Source: Peribacillus alkalitolerans
GTDB lineage: Bacteria > Bacillota > Bacilli > Bacillales > DSM-1321
Assembly: GCF_010882125.1 (NCBI RefSeq)
Contig: NZ_JAAGVZ010000003.1
Span: 186,001-250,000 of the forward strand
Length of the DNA stretch: 64,000 nucleotides
Direction: 5' to 3'
Shown here: positions 1 to 8,184 of the stretch, piece after piece
Layout: every line of letters starts with the position of its first letter
Numbering within the stretch: the first letter of the stretch is position 1
Position numbers and translations under genes: made by a program
Notes under the pieces: generated by a model
Database searches by the model: none
What the model was told of the DNA's origin: nothing
What the model saw: the letters and a program-made list of their open reading frames with translations, nothing else

Positions 1-546
1 AAAAAGAATAAGGCCTACTATACCAGAAAAAGTAAACAAAATTACAATCAAAAATAAGCCGAAAAGTAAAGTCGTAATATATTTAGACAATAGAATCTTA
101 GTACGCTTTATTGGTCGGATTAACAAAAGCTTAATGGTTCCCCATGAGAACTCACTAGCAACAATTCCAGCAGCAATGATGATGGTAAACACACCCACTA
201 CACCAATATTATCAACATTATCCTGGATAAACCCCCAAACTGAATAGGATCCATTTGGATTCATATTGTTCTCAATTCTATATTCATTAATGGCGATTTG
301 TTTTTTTAGATATTCCGAATGAGAATTTTTTACGCCTTGCACTTCACTGTACTGTGTTTTTAGATTTGCAGTTTCCTGTTGAAGCGTTTGTTTCCAATCA
401 ACATCAGGGTTTTTTTCATCCTTTAATATCTGGTACTTAATAAAACCAGACATTAACATAATAAACAAAAGGAGGATTCCGACCATGACATAAGTCCCTG
501 GTCTTCTCCATATCTTCATCCATTCGTTTTGAATAAGCTTAAGCAT
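1..546 (-). CDS. yhcI: ABC-2 type transporter permease, partial (window edge)
   Basis: The reading frame starts at an ATG at 546 that overlaps the end of the upstream ATPase gene by 8 bases and runs off the left edge, so only about 182 N-terminal residues are seen. The protein opens MLKLIQNEWMKIWRRPGTYV, which is typical of ABC-2 permeases. It has one membrane segment near residues 18-36, a long polar extracellular loop (about 40-105), and two more membrane segments. SEFSWGTIKLLLIRP is the usual cytoplasmic motif of NatB/YhcI-like permeases. Gene order matches B. subtilis yhcE-F-G-H-I, so this should be the membrane partner of the adjacent ATPase. The substrate is unknown. The C terminus lies outside the window. 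Confidence 0.85.
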   Translation of the reverse strand, partial: MLKLIQNEWMKIWRRPGTYVMVGILLLFIMLMSGFIKYQILKDEKNPDVDWKQTLQQETANLKTQYSEVQGVKNSHSEYLKKQIAINEYRIENNMNPNGSYSVWGFIQDNVDNIGVVGVFTIIIAAGIVASEFSWGTIKLLLIRPIKRTKILLSKYITTLLFGLFLIVILFTFSGIVGLILF

Positions 547-1456
547 GTAATGTCACCTCTTCCTTTCTCTCTGTCACCTCTAGGAAACGATCCTCTAACG
601 ATTTTGCCACTTCTCGAATTCCATAAATCAAAATTCCGTTTTTGACAAGAATTTCTACTACATCTGGAACTTGCTCTCTATTTAACTCTACTAGCACGCC
701 TTCTTCTGTAAGATTAGCACTAAATCCACTTATATAATTTAGTACTTCCTGCGGGTAATTTACTTCAAATAAGTACTTTTTGTTTTCCCCTTTTACAAAA
801 TCACGAACATTTTGCACATCAATAATTTTTCCAGCTTGAATGATGGCGATACGATCACACATCATTTCCATTTCCGAAAGCATATGACTTGATACGATGA
901 CAGCCATCCCTGTCTCGCCTGCTAGCTTTCTCAAGTAATCTCTGATTTCACGGATTCCAGCTGGATCTAACCCATTTGTAGGTTCATCCAAAATCAACAG
1001 CTTCGGATTATGAAGCAGACACTGTGCCAGTCCTAACCTCTGCCTCATCCCAAGTGAATAGGTCTTCACTTTATCCTTAATTCGATCAGTCAAACCAACT
1101 AACTCAACGACTTCTGAAATTCTTTCCTTAGTGATACCATCCATCATTCGTGCATAATGAAGCAGGTTCTCATATCCAGAAAGAAATTTATACATTTCAG
1201 GATTTTCTACAATTGCCCCGATGTTGCGAACTGCTTTTTCAAAATTCGATTTAACACTAGTATCGCAAATAAGGATGTCACCTTCAGATATTTCCATCAG
1301 ACCAACGATCATACGAATGGTTGTCGTTTTTCCAGCTCCATTCGGTCCAAGAAAACCGAAGACTTCACCTTCATTTACAGTAAAACTGATTCCATCGATG
1401 ATTTTTTTACCCTTAATTACTTTTGAAACATTCTTTAATTCAAGTACTACTTGCAT
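539..1456 (-). CDS. yhcH: ABC transporter ATP-binding protein (YhcH-like)
   Basis: This is an ABC ATPase of about 305 residues that energises the adjacent YhcI-type permease. Walker A (GPNGAGKTTT), the signature (YSLGMRQRLGLAQ) and Walker B (LLILDEPTNGLD) followed by the switch His (SSHML) are all intact. A C-terminal domain of about 90 residues follows, as in the bacitracin/NatA-type subfamily. The frame is open further upstream to 1495, but ATG 1456 has GGAGGAGA at 1461-1468 at ideal distance and gives the normal start MQVVLELKNVSK. The Shine-Dalgarno overlaps the stop of the yhcG-like gene, so translation is probably coupled. The length equals B. subtilis YhcH. Confidence 0.92.
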   Translation of the reverse strand: MQVVLELKNVSKVIKGKKIIDGISFTVNEGEVFGFLGPNGAGKTTTIRMIVGLMEISEGDILICDTSVKSNFEKAVRNIGAIVENPEMYKFLSGYENLLHYARMMDGITKERISEVVELVGLTDRIKDKVKTYSLGMRQRLGLAQCLLHNPKLLILDEPTNGLDPAGIREIRDYLRKLAGETGMAVIVSSHMLSEMEMMCDRIAIIQAGKIIDVQNVRDFVKGENKKYLFEVNYPQEVLNYISGFSANLTEEGVLVELNREQVPDVVEILVKNGILIYGIREVAKSLEDRFLEVTERKEEVTLHA

Positions 1457-1467
1457 AACTTCTCCTC

Positions 1468-2160
1468 CTATTCCCCAAACGTCATTTTCATCCATTCTAA
1501 AATAGATATATTTTCTTGTTCACGCATTTCCTCTGTATTCCTTATAGCTAATATTTCTCCATCCTTAATCGCAATAATATCGTCGAGTAAAGATTCAACC
1601 TCCAAGATTTCATGTGTTGCAATGATGACCGTCTGTTTTTCAAAATCCAGGTAAGACAACAAACCTCTTACAATGGAATCCCTGACCATCGGATCAAGCC
1701 CTGAGAAGGGTTCATCCAATAGGATGATGGGTGTTTCTCTTGCCAAAGTCAGTACAAGCTTAAGCCTTCCTCTATTTCCTTTAGACAATGTTTTGATTTT
1801 TTTATCTGAATCAAGATTCATAAATTCTATTAACTCATAAGCTCTCTCGATATTAAAATTCTTGAATTGGGATTCATAAAAATTAATCATATTCTTTACC
1901 GTAAAACTAGGATAAAAATAGTCCAGTTCTGTTAGATAAGCCACTTTTTCCGCTGACTGCCTCGTGACTATCTCTTCGTCAATAAGAATCTTGCCTTCAG
2001 TTGGATAAACAATGCCAGCAATCATTTTTAGAGTCGTTGACTTTCCGCTTCCATTTGGCCCTAAAAGTCCATAAATTTTACCAGGAGTTAAGGTAAAGCT
2101 TGCTTCTTTGATTGCATACTCTTTTCCGTAATTCTTTGTAACATTAGAGAATGTAATCAT
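1468..2160 (-). CDS. yhcG: ABC transporter ATP-binding protein (YhcG-like)
   Basis: This 230-residue stand-alone ABC ATPase is the second ATPase of the operon. It has Walker [11 protein letters not shown], the Q-loop region, a degenerate signature ([11 protein letters not shown] in place of LSGGQ) and Walker [13 protein letters not shown]. The signature variation is usual for the YtrB/YhcG group of ABC-2 ATPases that sit beside GntR-type regulators. Its ATG overlaps the stop of the regulator gene by one base (TAATG), which indicates translational coupling. Two ATPases with one visible permease suggests a heteromeric complex, with the first gene of the operon as another membrane partner. Confidence 0.9.
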   Translation of the reverse strand: MITFSNVTKNYGKEYAIKEASFTLTPGKIYGLLGPNGSGKSTTLKMIAGIVYPTEGKILIDEEIVTRQSAEKVAYLTELDYFYPSFTVKNMINFYESQFKNFNIERAYELIEFMNLDSDKKIKTLSKGNRGRLKLVLTLARETPIILLDEPFSGLDPMVRDSIVRGLLSYLDFEKQTVIIATHEILEVESLLDDIIAIKDGEILAIRNTEEMREQENISILEWMKMTFGE

Positions 2161-2537
2161 TATGAGCTGCCCCCTTTTTGACTTAATCGAGTTTTGATGG
2201 AAGCAAGCATCTCGTCTTCTGTTAAGCCAAGCTCCTTCATATTCGAAATAAAGTGCTCGATGATTTCATTTTGCAATTGAATCTTCACTTGTTTTAATAT
2301 TTCAACTTCCTCTGTTACAAAGGTTCCTTGACCGCGTTTCGTTTCCACGATTTTCATCCTTTCTAATTCACTGTAAGTCCGTTGAATCGTATTGGGATTT
2401 ACTCCAGATTGAATCGCCATTTCTCTGACAGAAGGAAGCTTTTCACCAGGCTTTAAATCGTTTCGGGCAATCCGCTGGGAAATTCGATCAGCAATTTGTA
2501 CGTATATTGGCTTAGAGGACTGAAATACTTCTCCCAT
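2160..2537 (-). CDS. yhcF: GntR-family transcriptional regulator (YtrA subfamily)
   Basis: This 125-residue repressor-type protein has an N-terminal winged helix (residues about 8-75: [20 protein letters not shown] then [20 protein letters not shown]). Its short C-terminal tail has no ligand domain of the FadR or HutC kind, which defines the YtrA subfamily. It is the second gene of a cell-envelope-type ABC operon and probably represses it. A matching palindrome overlaps the operon promoter (see 3374-3419). The ATG is preceded by GGAGGTG at good spacing. Length and position match YhcF of B. subtilis. Confidence 0.93.
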   Translation of the reverse strand: MGEVFQSSKPIYVQIADRISQRIARNDLKPGEKLPSVREMAIQSGVNPNTIQRTYSELERMKIVETKRGQGTFVTEEVEILKQVKIQLQNEIIEHFISNMKELGLTEDEMLASIKTRLSQKGGSS

Positions 2538-2541
2538 ACAT

Positions 2542-3348
2542 TTACACCTCCACCTTCCGTTCTAACAGCCTGACTGATATTGAAAAAACGAAAATCGCAA
2601 TTAGAAGATAAATGAAAACTTCCATGAGAGGAATCGTTGCGAGCTCTTCTATGTTGATACTTCCATTCTTGGAGGGATCTGTTAAATTTTGAATCTTAAA
2701 ATCCAACAGATCCATGGTTTTCAATGAGATGGTTCCCATATCTGCTATCTGCTTATAGACTGACAGATTTCTAATAAATTCCAACCCATTTGTAATTATC
2801 ATGAAAAGCACAATGGTTAAAGGCCATTTAATTTTATTTAAGAATTGATGTCTACGCATCGATTGAAAAACCGTCCAGTAAAAAATCGACCAGATACCTA
2901 AATACAATGAAGTTAAAGTAATCACTGTACATAGGAAAAATAGTCCCGTTCTCCATTGTTTGATAGTAATTTGAGATAGGACAACATGATCCTTAGAAAT
3001 AAAAATCGCAAAACTACTTACAATTAAACAAAGAATCAATAGAATCATTTGATACGAGAAACCAACCACTATTTTGGATAATAAAAGCTTCCATATACCA
3101 TTTGGATTATGAAGCCATAAATTAGTTTGGCCTTCCATAGCGAAAGTTGAAAATAAATACATTGGAATACACAGCCATGCGAATCCATACGTAACCATGG
3201 TTAAAGAAAGGAAAATCATCGGCTGATCATAATATTGAGATAAACCAAAACTTATAAAGTAGATAAAAGTTAATGATAATACAAATGAAATAATCCAAGA
3301 CCTTGAAATAATAAAATCCTTTATAAGCAACCCTTTAAATGCTTTCAT
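2542..3348 (-). CDS. yhcE: Multi-pass membrane protein (YhcE-like)
   Basis: A hydrophobic protein of about 268 residues with roughly six membrane segments and no recognised catalytic motif. It is the first gene of the operon and probably a membrane subunit or accessory of the ABC system encoded downstream. The frame is open from 3369, but the ATG at 3348 (MKAFKGLLIKDFIISRSW) follows AAGGATGG at six-base spacing and begins with the usual short cytoplasmic stretch before the first membrane helix. It ends four bases before the GntR gene. Naming rests mainly on gene order (yhcE-F-G-H-I) and on size, because this family diverges fast. Confidence 0.8.
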   Translation of the reverse strand: MKAFKGLLIKDFIISRSWIISFVLSLTFIYFISFGLSQYYDQPMIFLSLTMVTYGFAWLCIPMYLFSTFAMEGQTNLWLHNPNGIWKLLLSKIVVGFSYQMILLILCLIVSSFAIFISKDHVVLSQITIKQWRTGLFFLCTVITLTSLYLGIWSIFYWTVFQSMRRHQFLNKIKWPLTIVLFMIITNGLEFIRNLSVYKQIADMGTISLKTMDLLDFKIQNLTDPSKNGSINIEELATIPLMEVFIYLLIAIFVFSISVRLLERKVEV

Positions 3349-3373
3349 AAACACCATCCTTCGAAGCACCGTT

Positions 3374-3419
3374 TTAGTGTTCTAGTTAAATAGTACACTA
3401 AGATTACAAAAACTGTCAA
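3374..3419 (-). promoter_or_regulatory. Sigma-A promoter with GntR-type operator for the yhc operon
   Basis: On the minus strand TTGACA (3414-3419) and TACTAT (3390-3395) are separated by 18 bases. An inverted repeat TTAGTGT...ACACTAA spans 3374-3401 and overlaps the -10 element. YtrA-subfamily GntR proteins bind AGTGT-type palindromes of this design, so the product of the second gene probably shuts off its own operon here. Confidence 0.75.
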
Positions 3420-3586
3420 TGTATAATTTGGAAAATAATTCTAAAAATATTATATTGAATGTAAATGAAGTTTCTGAAAAGAATTTATTGCGGAGAAAAA
3501 AAATTGTGAAATAATGTATGGATTTATCGGAATACTATGATATACTGTAAAAGCCTTTAAACTACTTTACTATACTGTTTCATACG

Positions 3587-3618
3587 TCCCTGCTCGTTCG
3601 CCTGAGCAGGGATTTTTA
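3587..3618 (+). terminator. Rho-independent terminator, no clear upstream gene
   Basis: The stem TCCCTGCTC/GAGCAGGGA with a short loop is followed by ATTTTTAC. It reads as a plus-strand terminator, but no plus-strand gene lies upstream, so it may end a small RNA or be a relic. A TATACT box sits at about 3540. Confidence 0.5.
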
Positions 3619-3629
3619 CTTTCTTGAAC

Positions 3630-4060
3630 CTAATTCGGGCACCATTGGACTCGTATGATTCCTTTTTTCTCACTTCTGAGCTCTATATGGACATCATTAG
3701 CTACGTATGATTCCCTTTTGCACTCTCCTGATCCCAAAATGGGCATCATTGAGCTCGTATGATTCCCTTTTTCTCACTTCTAAGCTCTAAATGGGCACCA
3801 TTGGCCACCTATGATTCCCTTTTTCTCACTCCTGAACCCCAAATGGGCATCATTGGACTTGTATGATTCCCTTTTGTACTCTCCTGAATCCAAAATGGGC
3901 ATCATTGGACTCGTATGATTCCCTTTTGCACTCTCCTGAACCCCAAATGGGCAACAATGGGCTTGTATGATACCCTTTTGCATACTCCTGAACCCAAATG
4001 GGTATCATTTCTCCTAAGATGCTCTTTTCTCTCTCCTGGACTCATTTCAAACATCATTGA
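3630..4060. repeat. Tandem 52-bp intergenic repeat, about 8 copies
   Basis: About eight imperfect copies of a 52-base unit stand head to tail. The core contains GGGCATCATTGGACTCGTAT and the spacer CTCTCCTGAACCC. Copies differ by several substitutions, and the outer ones are most decayed. An open frame across part of it is only a by-product of the period and has no ribosome binding site. The repeat fills most of the gap between the yhc operon promoter and the cold-shock gene. Confidence 0.9.
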
Positions 4061-4082
4061 ATACGAGTGATCAAAAAAAATA

Positions 4083-4117
4083 AAACAAAAAAACAGACCC
4101 CATTACAGAGTCTGTTT
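4083..4117 (-). terminator. Terminator of the cold-shock gene
   Basis: AAACAGAC/GTCTGTTT forms a stem at 4091-4117, and the minus strand continues into a long T-rich tail (TTTTTTTG). It lies 20 bases past the cold-shock stop codon. Confidence 0.85.
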
Positions 4118-4136
4118 ATCTATGTGTTGGATAAAA

Positions 4137-4337
4137 TTAAGCTTTGCGAACGTTTGTAGCTTGAGGTCCACGTTGACCTTGCTCAACTTCGAAAGTCACG
4201 TCTTGACCTTCTTCTAAAGTTCTGAAACCTTCAGTTTGGATAGCTGAGAAATGTACGAATACGTCGTCTCCAGCTTCGCGCTCGATGAATCCAAAACCTT
4301 TTTCTGCATTAAACCATTTTACTTTACCTTGTTCCAT
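4137..4337 (-). CDS. Cold-shock protein (CspA/CspB family)
   Basis: A 66-residue single OB-fold protein that binds single-stranded nucleic acid and acts as an RNA chaperone in the cytoplasm. RNP1 (KGFGFIE, residues about 13-19) and RNP2 (VFVHF, about 26-30) are intact, as is the C-terminal GPQATNV. It is closest to the CspB/CspD group of Bacillus, but the paralogue cannot be fixed by eye. AGGAGG lies seven bases before the ATG. A leader of some 200 bases without a gene is upstream, as is common for cold-regulated csp messages. Confidence 0.97.
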   Translation of the reverse strand: MEQGKVKWFNAEKGFGFIEREAGDDVFVHFSAIQTEGFRTLEEGQDVTFEVEQGQRGPQATNVRKA

Positions 4338-4575
4338 GTTTGTTGCCTCCTAGTGCTATTAACACATTGTATTACTATCCTTGCCCAAAATGATCATTAA
4401 GTTGTTTCACTTATTAACATCGAACAAAAATAATTCTTCTTTAGCTTAACAGGTATTTGTAGATAAAGCAAAGTTTATTTCTACATTTATCAAATAAAAT
4501 AGCAATTTAAATCAAAAAACGAATTAATTTTCGTACAATAATAGAGACGTACCAAGCTTTTAAAGGAGAATAAAA

Positions 4576-4659
4576 ATGTATCCATATGTTGATAGTTTAA
4601 TAAAAACTATTCAATTTTTTGAGGATCATTTTGAAACAGAGCTGACTTTGGATTGTTAG
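4576..4659 (+). pseudogene. N-terminal fragment of an AraC-type regulator (relic)
   Basis: A 27-codon frame with a good ribosome binding site (AAAGGAG, eight bases before ATG) encodes MYPYVDSLIKTIQFFEDHFE and then ETELTLDC. This resembles the first helix of AraC-family DNA-binding domains (IxFIExHxxxxLTLxxLA). It stops just where the HTH should begin, and no continuation is found before the convergent GNAT gene. I read it as a decayed regulator, though a genuine micropeptide is not excluded. Confidence 0.4.
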
Positions 4660-4676
4660 CCAATACGTTTTTTGAA

Positions 4677-5210
4677 TTATATCATTAATCCCATTAACAA
4701 AGTATTATAATAAACCCCATTAATATACGTATCCTCTTTTAATAATCCTTCTTCTACAAAGCCTAATTTCTTATATAACTCGATTGCCCTAATATTATCC
4801 TCACGCGTCACAAGACTGACTTTTTTTGTCACTCCGTTATTACGCGCCCATTCAATTAGTTCTGCCATCAAAATCCTGCCTAACCCAAATCCGCAATACT
4901 GTTCAGCTACGACGATTCCTAATGTACCTACATGCTTGGTTCTAGCCTTCTGACTTGAATTGATAGAAGCAATACTCACAATTTCATCATCGATCTTCGC
5001 AACTAATATAATTGAATTCTCTTCCTTTCGAGTGTTCTCTAAGTATTCTTCATACTCTTTCAACTCTCGTACGTATCCATTTTTCCCAAATGAAAGAAAA
5101 TCCGTCTCTCCTCCAACTAAATTATAATAGTCCATCATCGATTGTGCCTCAGATTTAGTAGCCTCTTGAATGATGACCACTTTTCCATTCTTCATTTCGA
5201 CCTTTTTCAT
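4677..5210 (-). CDS. GNAT-family N-acetyltransferase
   Basis: A 177-residue acetyltransferase that uses acetyl-CoA. The substrate is unknown. The GNAT core is visible: a beta strand with VGTLGIVVAEQYCGFGLG (the V/I-x-x-x-x-RGxGxG-type pyrophosphate loop, here QYCGFGLGR) near residues 97-112. The C-terminal RAIELYKKLGFVEEG motif is typical of RimI-like enzymes. Its ATG overlaps the stop of the upstream VTT-domain gene by four bases (ATGA), so both are one transcription unit. Confidence 0.9.
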   Translation of the reverse strand: MKKVEMKNGKVVIIQEATKSEAQSMMDYYNLVGGETDFLSFGKNGYVRELKEYEEYLENTRKEENSIILVAKIDDEIVSIASINSSQKARTKHVGTLGIVVAEQYCGFGLGRILMAELIEWARNNGVTKKVSLVTREDNIRAIELYKKLGFVEEGLLKEDTYINGVYYNTLLMGLMI

Positions 5211-6079
5211 TGTTGTCTTTCTCCTTGTTTATTTAATAATTTTTTCTTAACCATCATCGTTATAATTAGGAAGAATCCGACCATCAATGATCCACCCATT
5301 AGTATTTGTGTGCCAGATAATGATAACACGTTTGCTAATGGAATGGAGTAAGCTAATGTCGACGAAGTGAACAGTTTAGAAAGGGAGGCAATCCATATGA
5401 ATCTTTTGAACGAAACACCACTTATCCCAGCACCTACACAGATAATTTCATCGGGTAATATTGGAATGATAAACATTAAGACAAGGATGAAGGTTTCATT
5501 TTTCCTGACGTACTCTTTATATCTATGCAAATGCTTTTCTTTTACAAACTTATAAACCAGCTTCGTCCCACCAAATCTTGCGAAAAAATACATCGACAAA
5601 ATACCCGTGATACTCCCCAAAAATCCTAAATATAGGGCATCAAATGACCCTAAAACTGAGCTCCCAGCTGCTACTGTCACCGCTTCAGGAATCGGAAGGA
5701 TAATAGGTTGTGCAAAACAAATCATAAAATAAATGAATTTTGCTAGCGAGATATTTTCTCTTAAAATACTTTCAAATCCACTCTCATCGGTTAACACTAA
5801 TATCTTAGTAGAGTAGAAAATCAACAGAATAATCACAATAAACATAAAATAAAAAATCGAGGTCATTTTGATGATGTTAAATAATTCCCTCTGTTTCGTG
5901 AATTTGAAAAAAGTAGCCAAACAAAGGATACCAACTGAAATCACAACTCCAAACGCTCTATAAATCGGAAAAAGAGTTGGTAAAAGGACAATTAATATAT
6001 AGCACGTAACCCCTGTAAAGAGCATTTGCCACATCAATTCCAATGGTCTTTTATCATCTATAATCAACGTTTTTTCCAC
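5207..6079 (-). CDS. TVP38/TMEM64 (VTT/DedA-like) membrane protein
   Basis: A 290-residue integral membrane protein with two N-terminal helices followed by a VTT domain. The domain is recognised by PIPEAVTVAAGSSVLG (residues about 126-141), the FFARFGG stretch, and the second re-entrant-like segment ILPDEIICVGAGISGVS (about 205-221). DedA/VTT proteins are now linked to lipid-carrier or phospholipid translocation, but the substrate of this one is unknown. It is the first gene of a two-gene unit with the GNAT acetyltransferase. A terminator upstream (6252-6274) separates it from the kyn operon. Confidence 0.88.
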   Translation of the reverse strand: MEKTLIIDDKRPLELMWQMLFTGVTCYILIVLLPTLFPIYRAFGVVISVGILCLATFFKFTKQRELFNIIKMTSIFYFMFIVIILLIFYSTKILVLTDESGFESILRENISLAKFIYFMICFAQPIILPIPEAVTVAAGSSVLGSFDALYLGFLGSITGILSMYFFARFGGTKLVYKFVKEKHLHRYKEYVRKNETFILVLMFIIPILPDEIICVGAGISGVSFKRFIWIASLSKLFTSSTLAYSIPLANVLSLSGTQILMGGSLMVGFFLIITMMVKKKLLNKQGERQQ

Positions 6080-6251
6080 CTTTTACAAAGAATGATCCTA
6101 CATCCATTGTAATTTGCACAGTCGACCATTCCTATAATCCTAAGGTGTAATTCAATATAAGACTTTCGGCGTAATAAAAAATCGCAAGCCCAATCCATCG
6201 AAACATGGACTGAGGATCCCTGAAAGTATGATAAAGAAACAAACACAAAAT

Positions 6252-6274
6252 AGAAGCTACACTAGGTAGCTTCT
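6252..6274 (-). terminator. Terminator after the kyn operon
   Basis: AGAAGCTAC/GTAGCTTCT forms a nine-pair stem, with a T-rich minus-strand tail (ATTTTGTG). It lies 50 bases past the last gene of the kyn unit. Confidence 0.7.
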
Positions 6275-6323
6275 TGATAAACGTGATATTTGTTGTTTAA
6301 CTGAAAGTTCGAGACCTTTCGAA

Positions 6324-6689
6324 TTATACAAATTGAGGACAACGCTTCGAAATCGCTTGCTTAATTTGTTTTGGACTCCCCACTTGGATAACTACTCTAT
6401 CATAATCATAGTTTTCTAAATCAAGTATCACAACTTGGCTTGCATCCTTATAGGATAGGAAGTATTTCTCTCCTTTGTAAATGAAGCGACCCGCTTTATA
6501 GCCAAAAGGAACAGACGTCCCTCCGATTCGAAGAGCAGTCCAATGTAACTTAAAGTACCCTGCCTCCACAGATTTTATGGATGTATAAGGAATCCTTAGC
6601 TCATTTTTTAATCCCGCCGCCATCGTAAATCCAGAAAATTTAACCACCAATTCATTTTCTTCAAAAATTATACTTCTACTCATTTTCAT
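6324..6689 (-). CDS. Small PH-like-domain protein at the end of the kyn operon
   Basis: An unplaced protein of about 121 residues with alternating beta strands and no membrane segment. The pattern ENELVVKFSGF...IPYTSIKSVE...FGYKAGRFIYKGEKYFLSY resembles bacterial PH-like (bPH) folds. It overlaps the kynB stop by 14 bases, with the ribosome binding site GGAGG inside kynB, so the two are translationally coupled. The ATG at 6689 was chosen. ATG 6683 is also well spaced from GGAGG. Why a PH-like protein should ride in a tryptophan-degradation operon is unclear, and its function is unknown. Confidence 0.75.
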   Translation of the reverse strand: MKMSRSIIFEENELVVKFSGFTMAAGLKNELRIPYTSIKSVEAGYFKLHWTALRIGGTSVPFGYKAGRFIYKGEKYFLSYKDASQVVILDLENYDYDRVVIQVGSPKQIKQAISKRCPQFV

Positions 6690-7311
6690 CAATCCTCCTC
6701 AATACAGCCCTCACTGGACTTCCATCTGCTTCAACGAGAGCAAGAGGCAAGGCAATTAGCTCATAATCGCCCTCGACCACCTCATCGAGAACACAGCCTT
6801 CTAGAATATGCACACCATGACTTGCTAATGCATGATGCGCGTAAAGATCCTTGCTATCGAGTGGATCGACAGATGGTAGATCCAGGCCTAAAAGTCTTAC
6901 TCCCTGTTCTGCAAGATATCCGGCAAGTTCAGGTTCAATCGGAGGAATCGATTGTGGGAATTCGGCTCGGTTCACCCATGCACCCGTTCGGATTAACAGC
7001 CTTTCTACCCCTTTAAGATCCACATTCTGTATATCCTGTACACCAATACTCTGGCGATGCAAAAGATGAATCACCTTTGCTTTCCCTATATAAATGTTTA
7101 CGTCCAAATCAATGACCCTATTTCCCTCATTGTCAAAATGAAAGGGAGCATCGATGTGTGTTCCCGTATGGATGCTCATTGTGATTTTGCCTACATTCAC
7201 GGAACCACTTTGTTCTTTGTTCCAACTCACGGTGTAATCAAACGGAGTATCTTCAGGCCAAGTGGCAACGCTTTTGTCCAAGGGTTGTGAAATATCAATC
7301 CATTGCTTCAT
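6676..7311 (-). CDS. kynB: Kynurenine formamidase (arylformamidase)
   Basis: This enzyme hydrolyses N-formyl-L-kynurenine to kynurenine and formate, the second step of tryptophan catabolism. It belongs to the metal-dependent cyclase-like family. The metal motif HTGTHIDAPFH lies at residues 48-58, and a second His-rich block (YAHHALASHGVHILEG) follows at about 150-165. The start at 7311 (MKQWIDISQPLD) follows GGGAGG at seven-base spacing. The frame extends five codons further but without a ribosome site. It sits 15 bases after kynA. Confidence 0.95.
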   Translation of the reverse strand: MKQWIDISQPLDKSVATWPEDTPFDYTVSWNKEQSGSVNVGKITMSIHTGTHIDAPFHFDNEGNRVIDLDVNIYIGKAKVIHLLHRQSIGVQDIQNVDLKGVERLLIRTGAWVNRAEFPQSIPPIEPELAGYLAEQGVRLLGLDLPSVDPLDSKDLYAHHALASHGVHILEGCVLDEVVEGDYELIALPLALVEADGSPVRAVLRRIDENE

Positions 7312-7326
7312 TCCTGTGCCTCCCAA

Positions 7327-8169
7327 TTAAAGCTTCGTTCGAACAGTCCATAATTCAGGGAAAAATTGATGATCCAGGACTCGCTTCAAATAAGCGACAC
7401 CGGAAGACCCCCCAGTCCCCATTTTGTTCCCTATTATTCTCTCAACCGTACTCATATGGTTATATCGCCAAAATTGTTGCTGGCTTCCGATATCTACTAA
7501 TTTTTCAGCTAGCTCATATAAGTCCCAATATTGATCGACATTTCGATATACCGTCAACCAAGCATTCTCCACACTCTGATTTGGTTGATACATTTGTGAC
7601 CAATCACGGTTCAATGCATCCTCATCGATAGGCAAGCCTCGGACAGACAATGCTTTTATCGCCATATCGTAAATGCTTCGCTCATGAAGCGCTTTATTCA
7701 ATTGCTCATACAGTTCCGGATCATGTTGATATACCGACAATACATGATGACTTTTTTGACCGAAAGCAAACTCAATCAGCCTGTTCTGGTAGGACTGGAA
7801 TCCAGATGAATGCCCAAGTTTATCCCGGAACTTCATATAATCAGCAGGTGTTAAAGTTGACAATACATTCCATGACTGGATTAACTGTTGTTGGATTTTC
7901 GAAACACGGGATAACATTTTAAAAGACGGCTCCAAATCATTACGCTCAATACATTCAATGGCTGCATTCACCTCATGCAACACTAACTTCATCCAAAGCT
8001 CACTTGTCTGATGGATAATGATAAAAAGCATTTCATCATGATTATCTGAAAGTAGTTTTTGGCTAGATAAAATCTGATCAAGTTGTAAATAGCCCCCATA
8101 TGACATCTCTTTTTGGAAATCTGTATGGATGTTCTTTTCTATCGGATTATTATTATTCATGGTTTCCAT
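7327..8169 (-). CDS. kynA: Tryptophan 2,3-dioxygenase
   Basis: This heme enzyme of 280 residues opens the indole ring of L-tryptophan to give N-formylkynurenine. Family hallmarks are [14 protein letters not shown] (residues 25-38), the heme-pocket stretch [19 protein letters not shown], the RxxL-rich helix near 130, and the substrate loop [11 protein letters not shown] near the C terminus. GGGAGG lies eight bases before the ATG. It is the middle gene of kynU-kynA-kynB, with 15-base gaps on both sides. Confidence 0.97.
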   Translation of the reverse strand: METMNNNNPIEKNIHTDFQKEMSYGGYLQLDQILSSQKLLSDNHDEMLFIIIHQTSELWMKLVLHEVNAAIECIERNDLEPSFKMLSRVSKIQQQLIQSWNVLSTLTPADYMKFRDKLGHSSGFQSYQNRLIEFAFGQKSHHVLSVYQHDPELYEQLNKALHERSIYDMAIKALSVRGLPIDEDALNRDWSQMYQPNQSVENAWLTVYRNVDQYWDLYELAEKLVDIGSQQQFWRYNHMSTVERIIGNKMGTGGSSGVAYLKRVLDHQFFPELWTVRTKL

Positions 8170-8184
8170 TGCTGACGCCTCCCT

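Noticed and set aside
3780-3983. 67-codon open frame across the 52-bp repeats
   Set aside because: It has no ribosome site and is produced by a 52-base period that rotates the frame; unit decay does not follow codon positions.
6064-6246. 60-codon minus-strand frame upstream of the VTT gene
   Set aside because: No Shine-Dalgarno, no protein-like pattern, and it overlaps the start of the VTT-domain gene.
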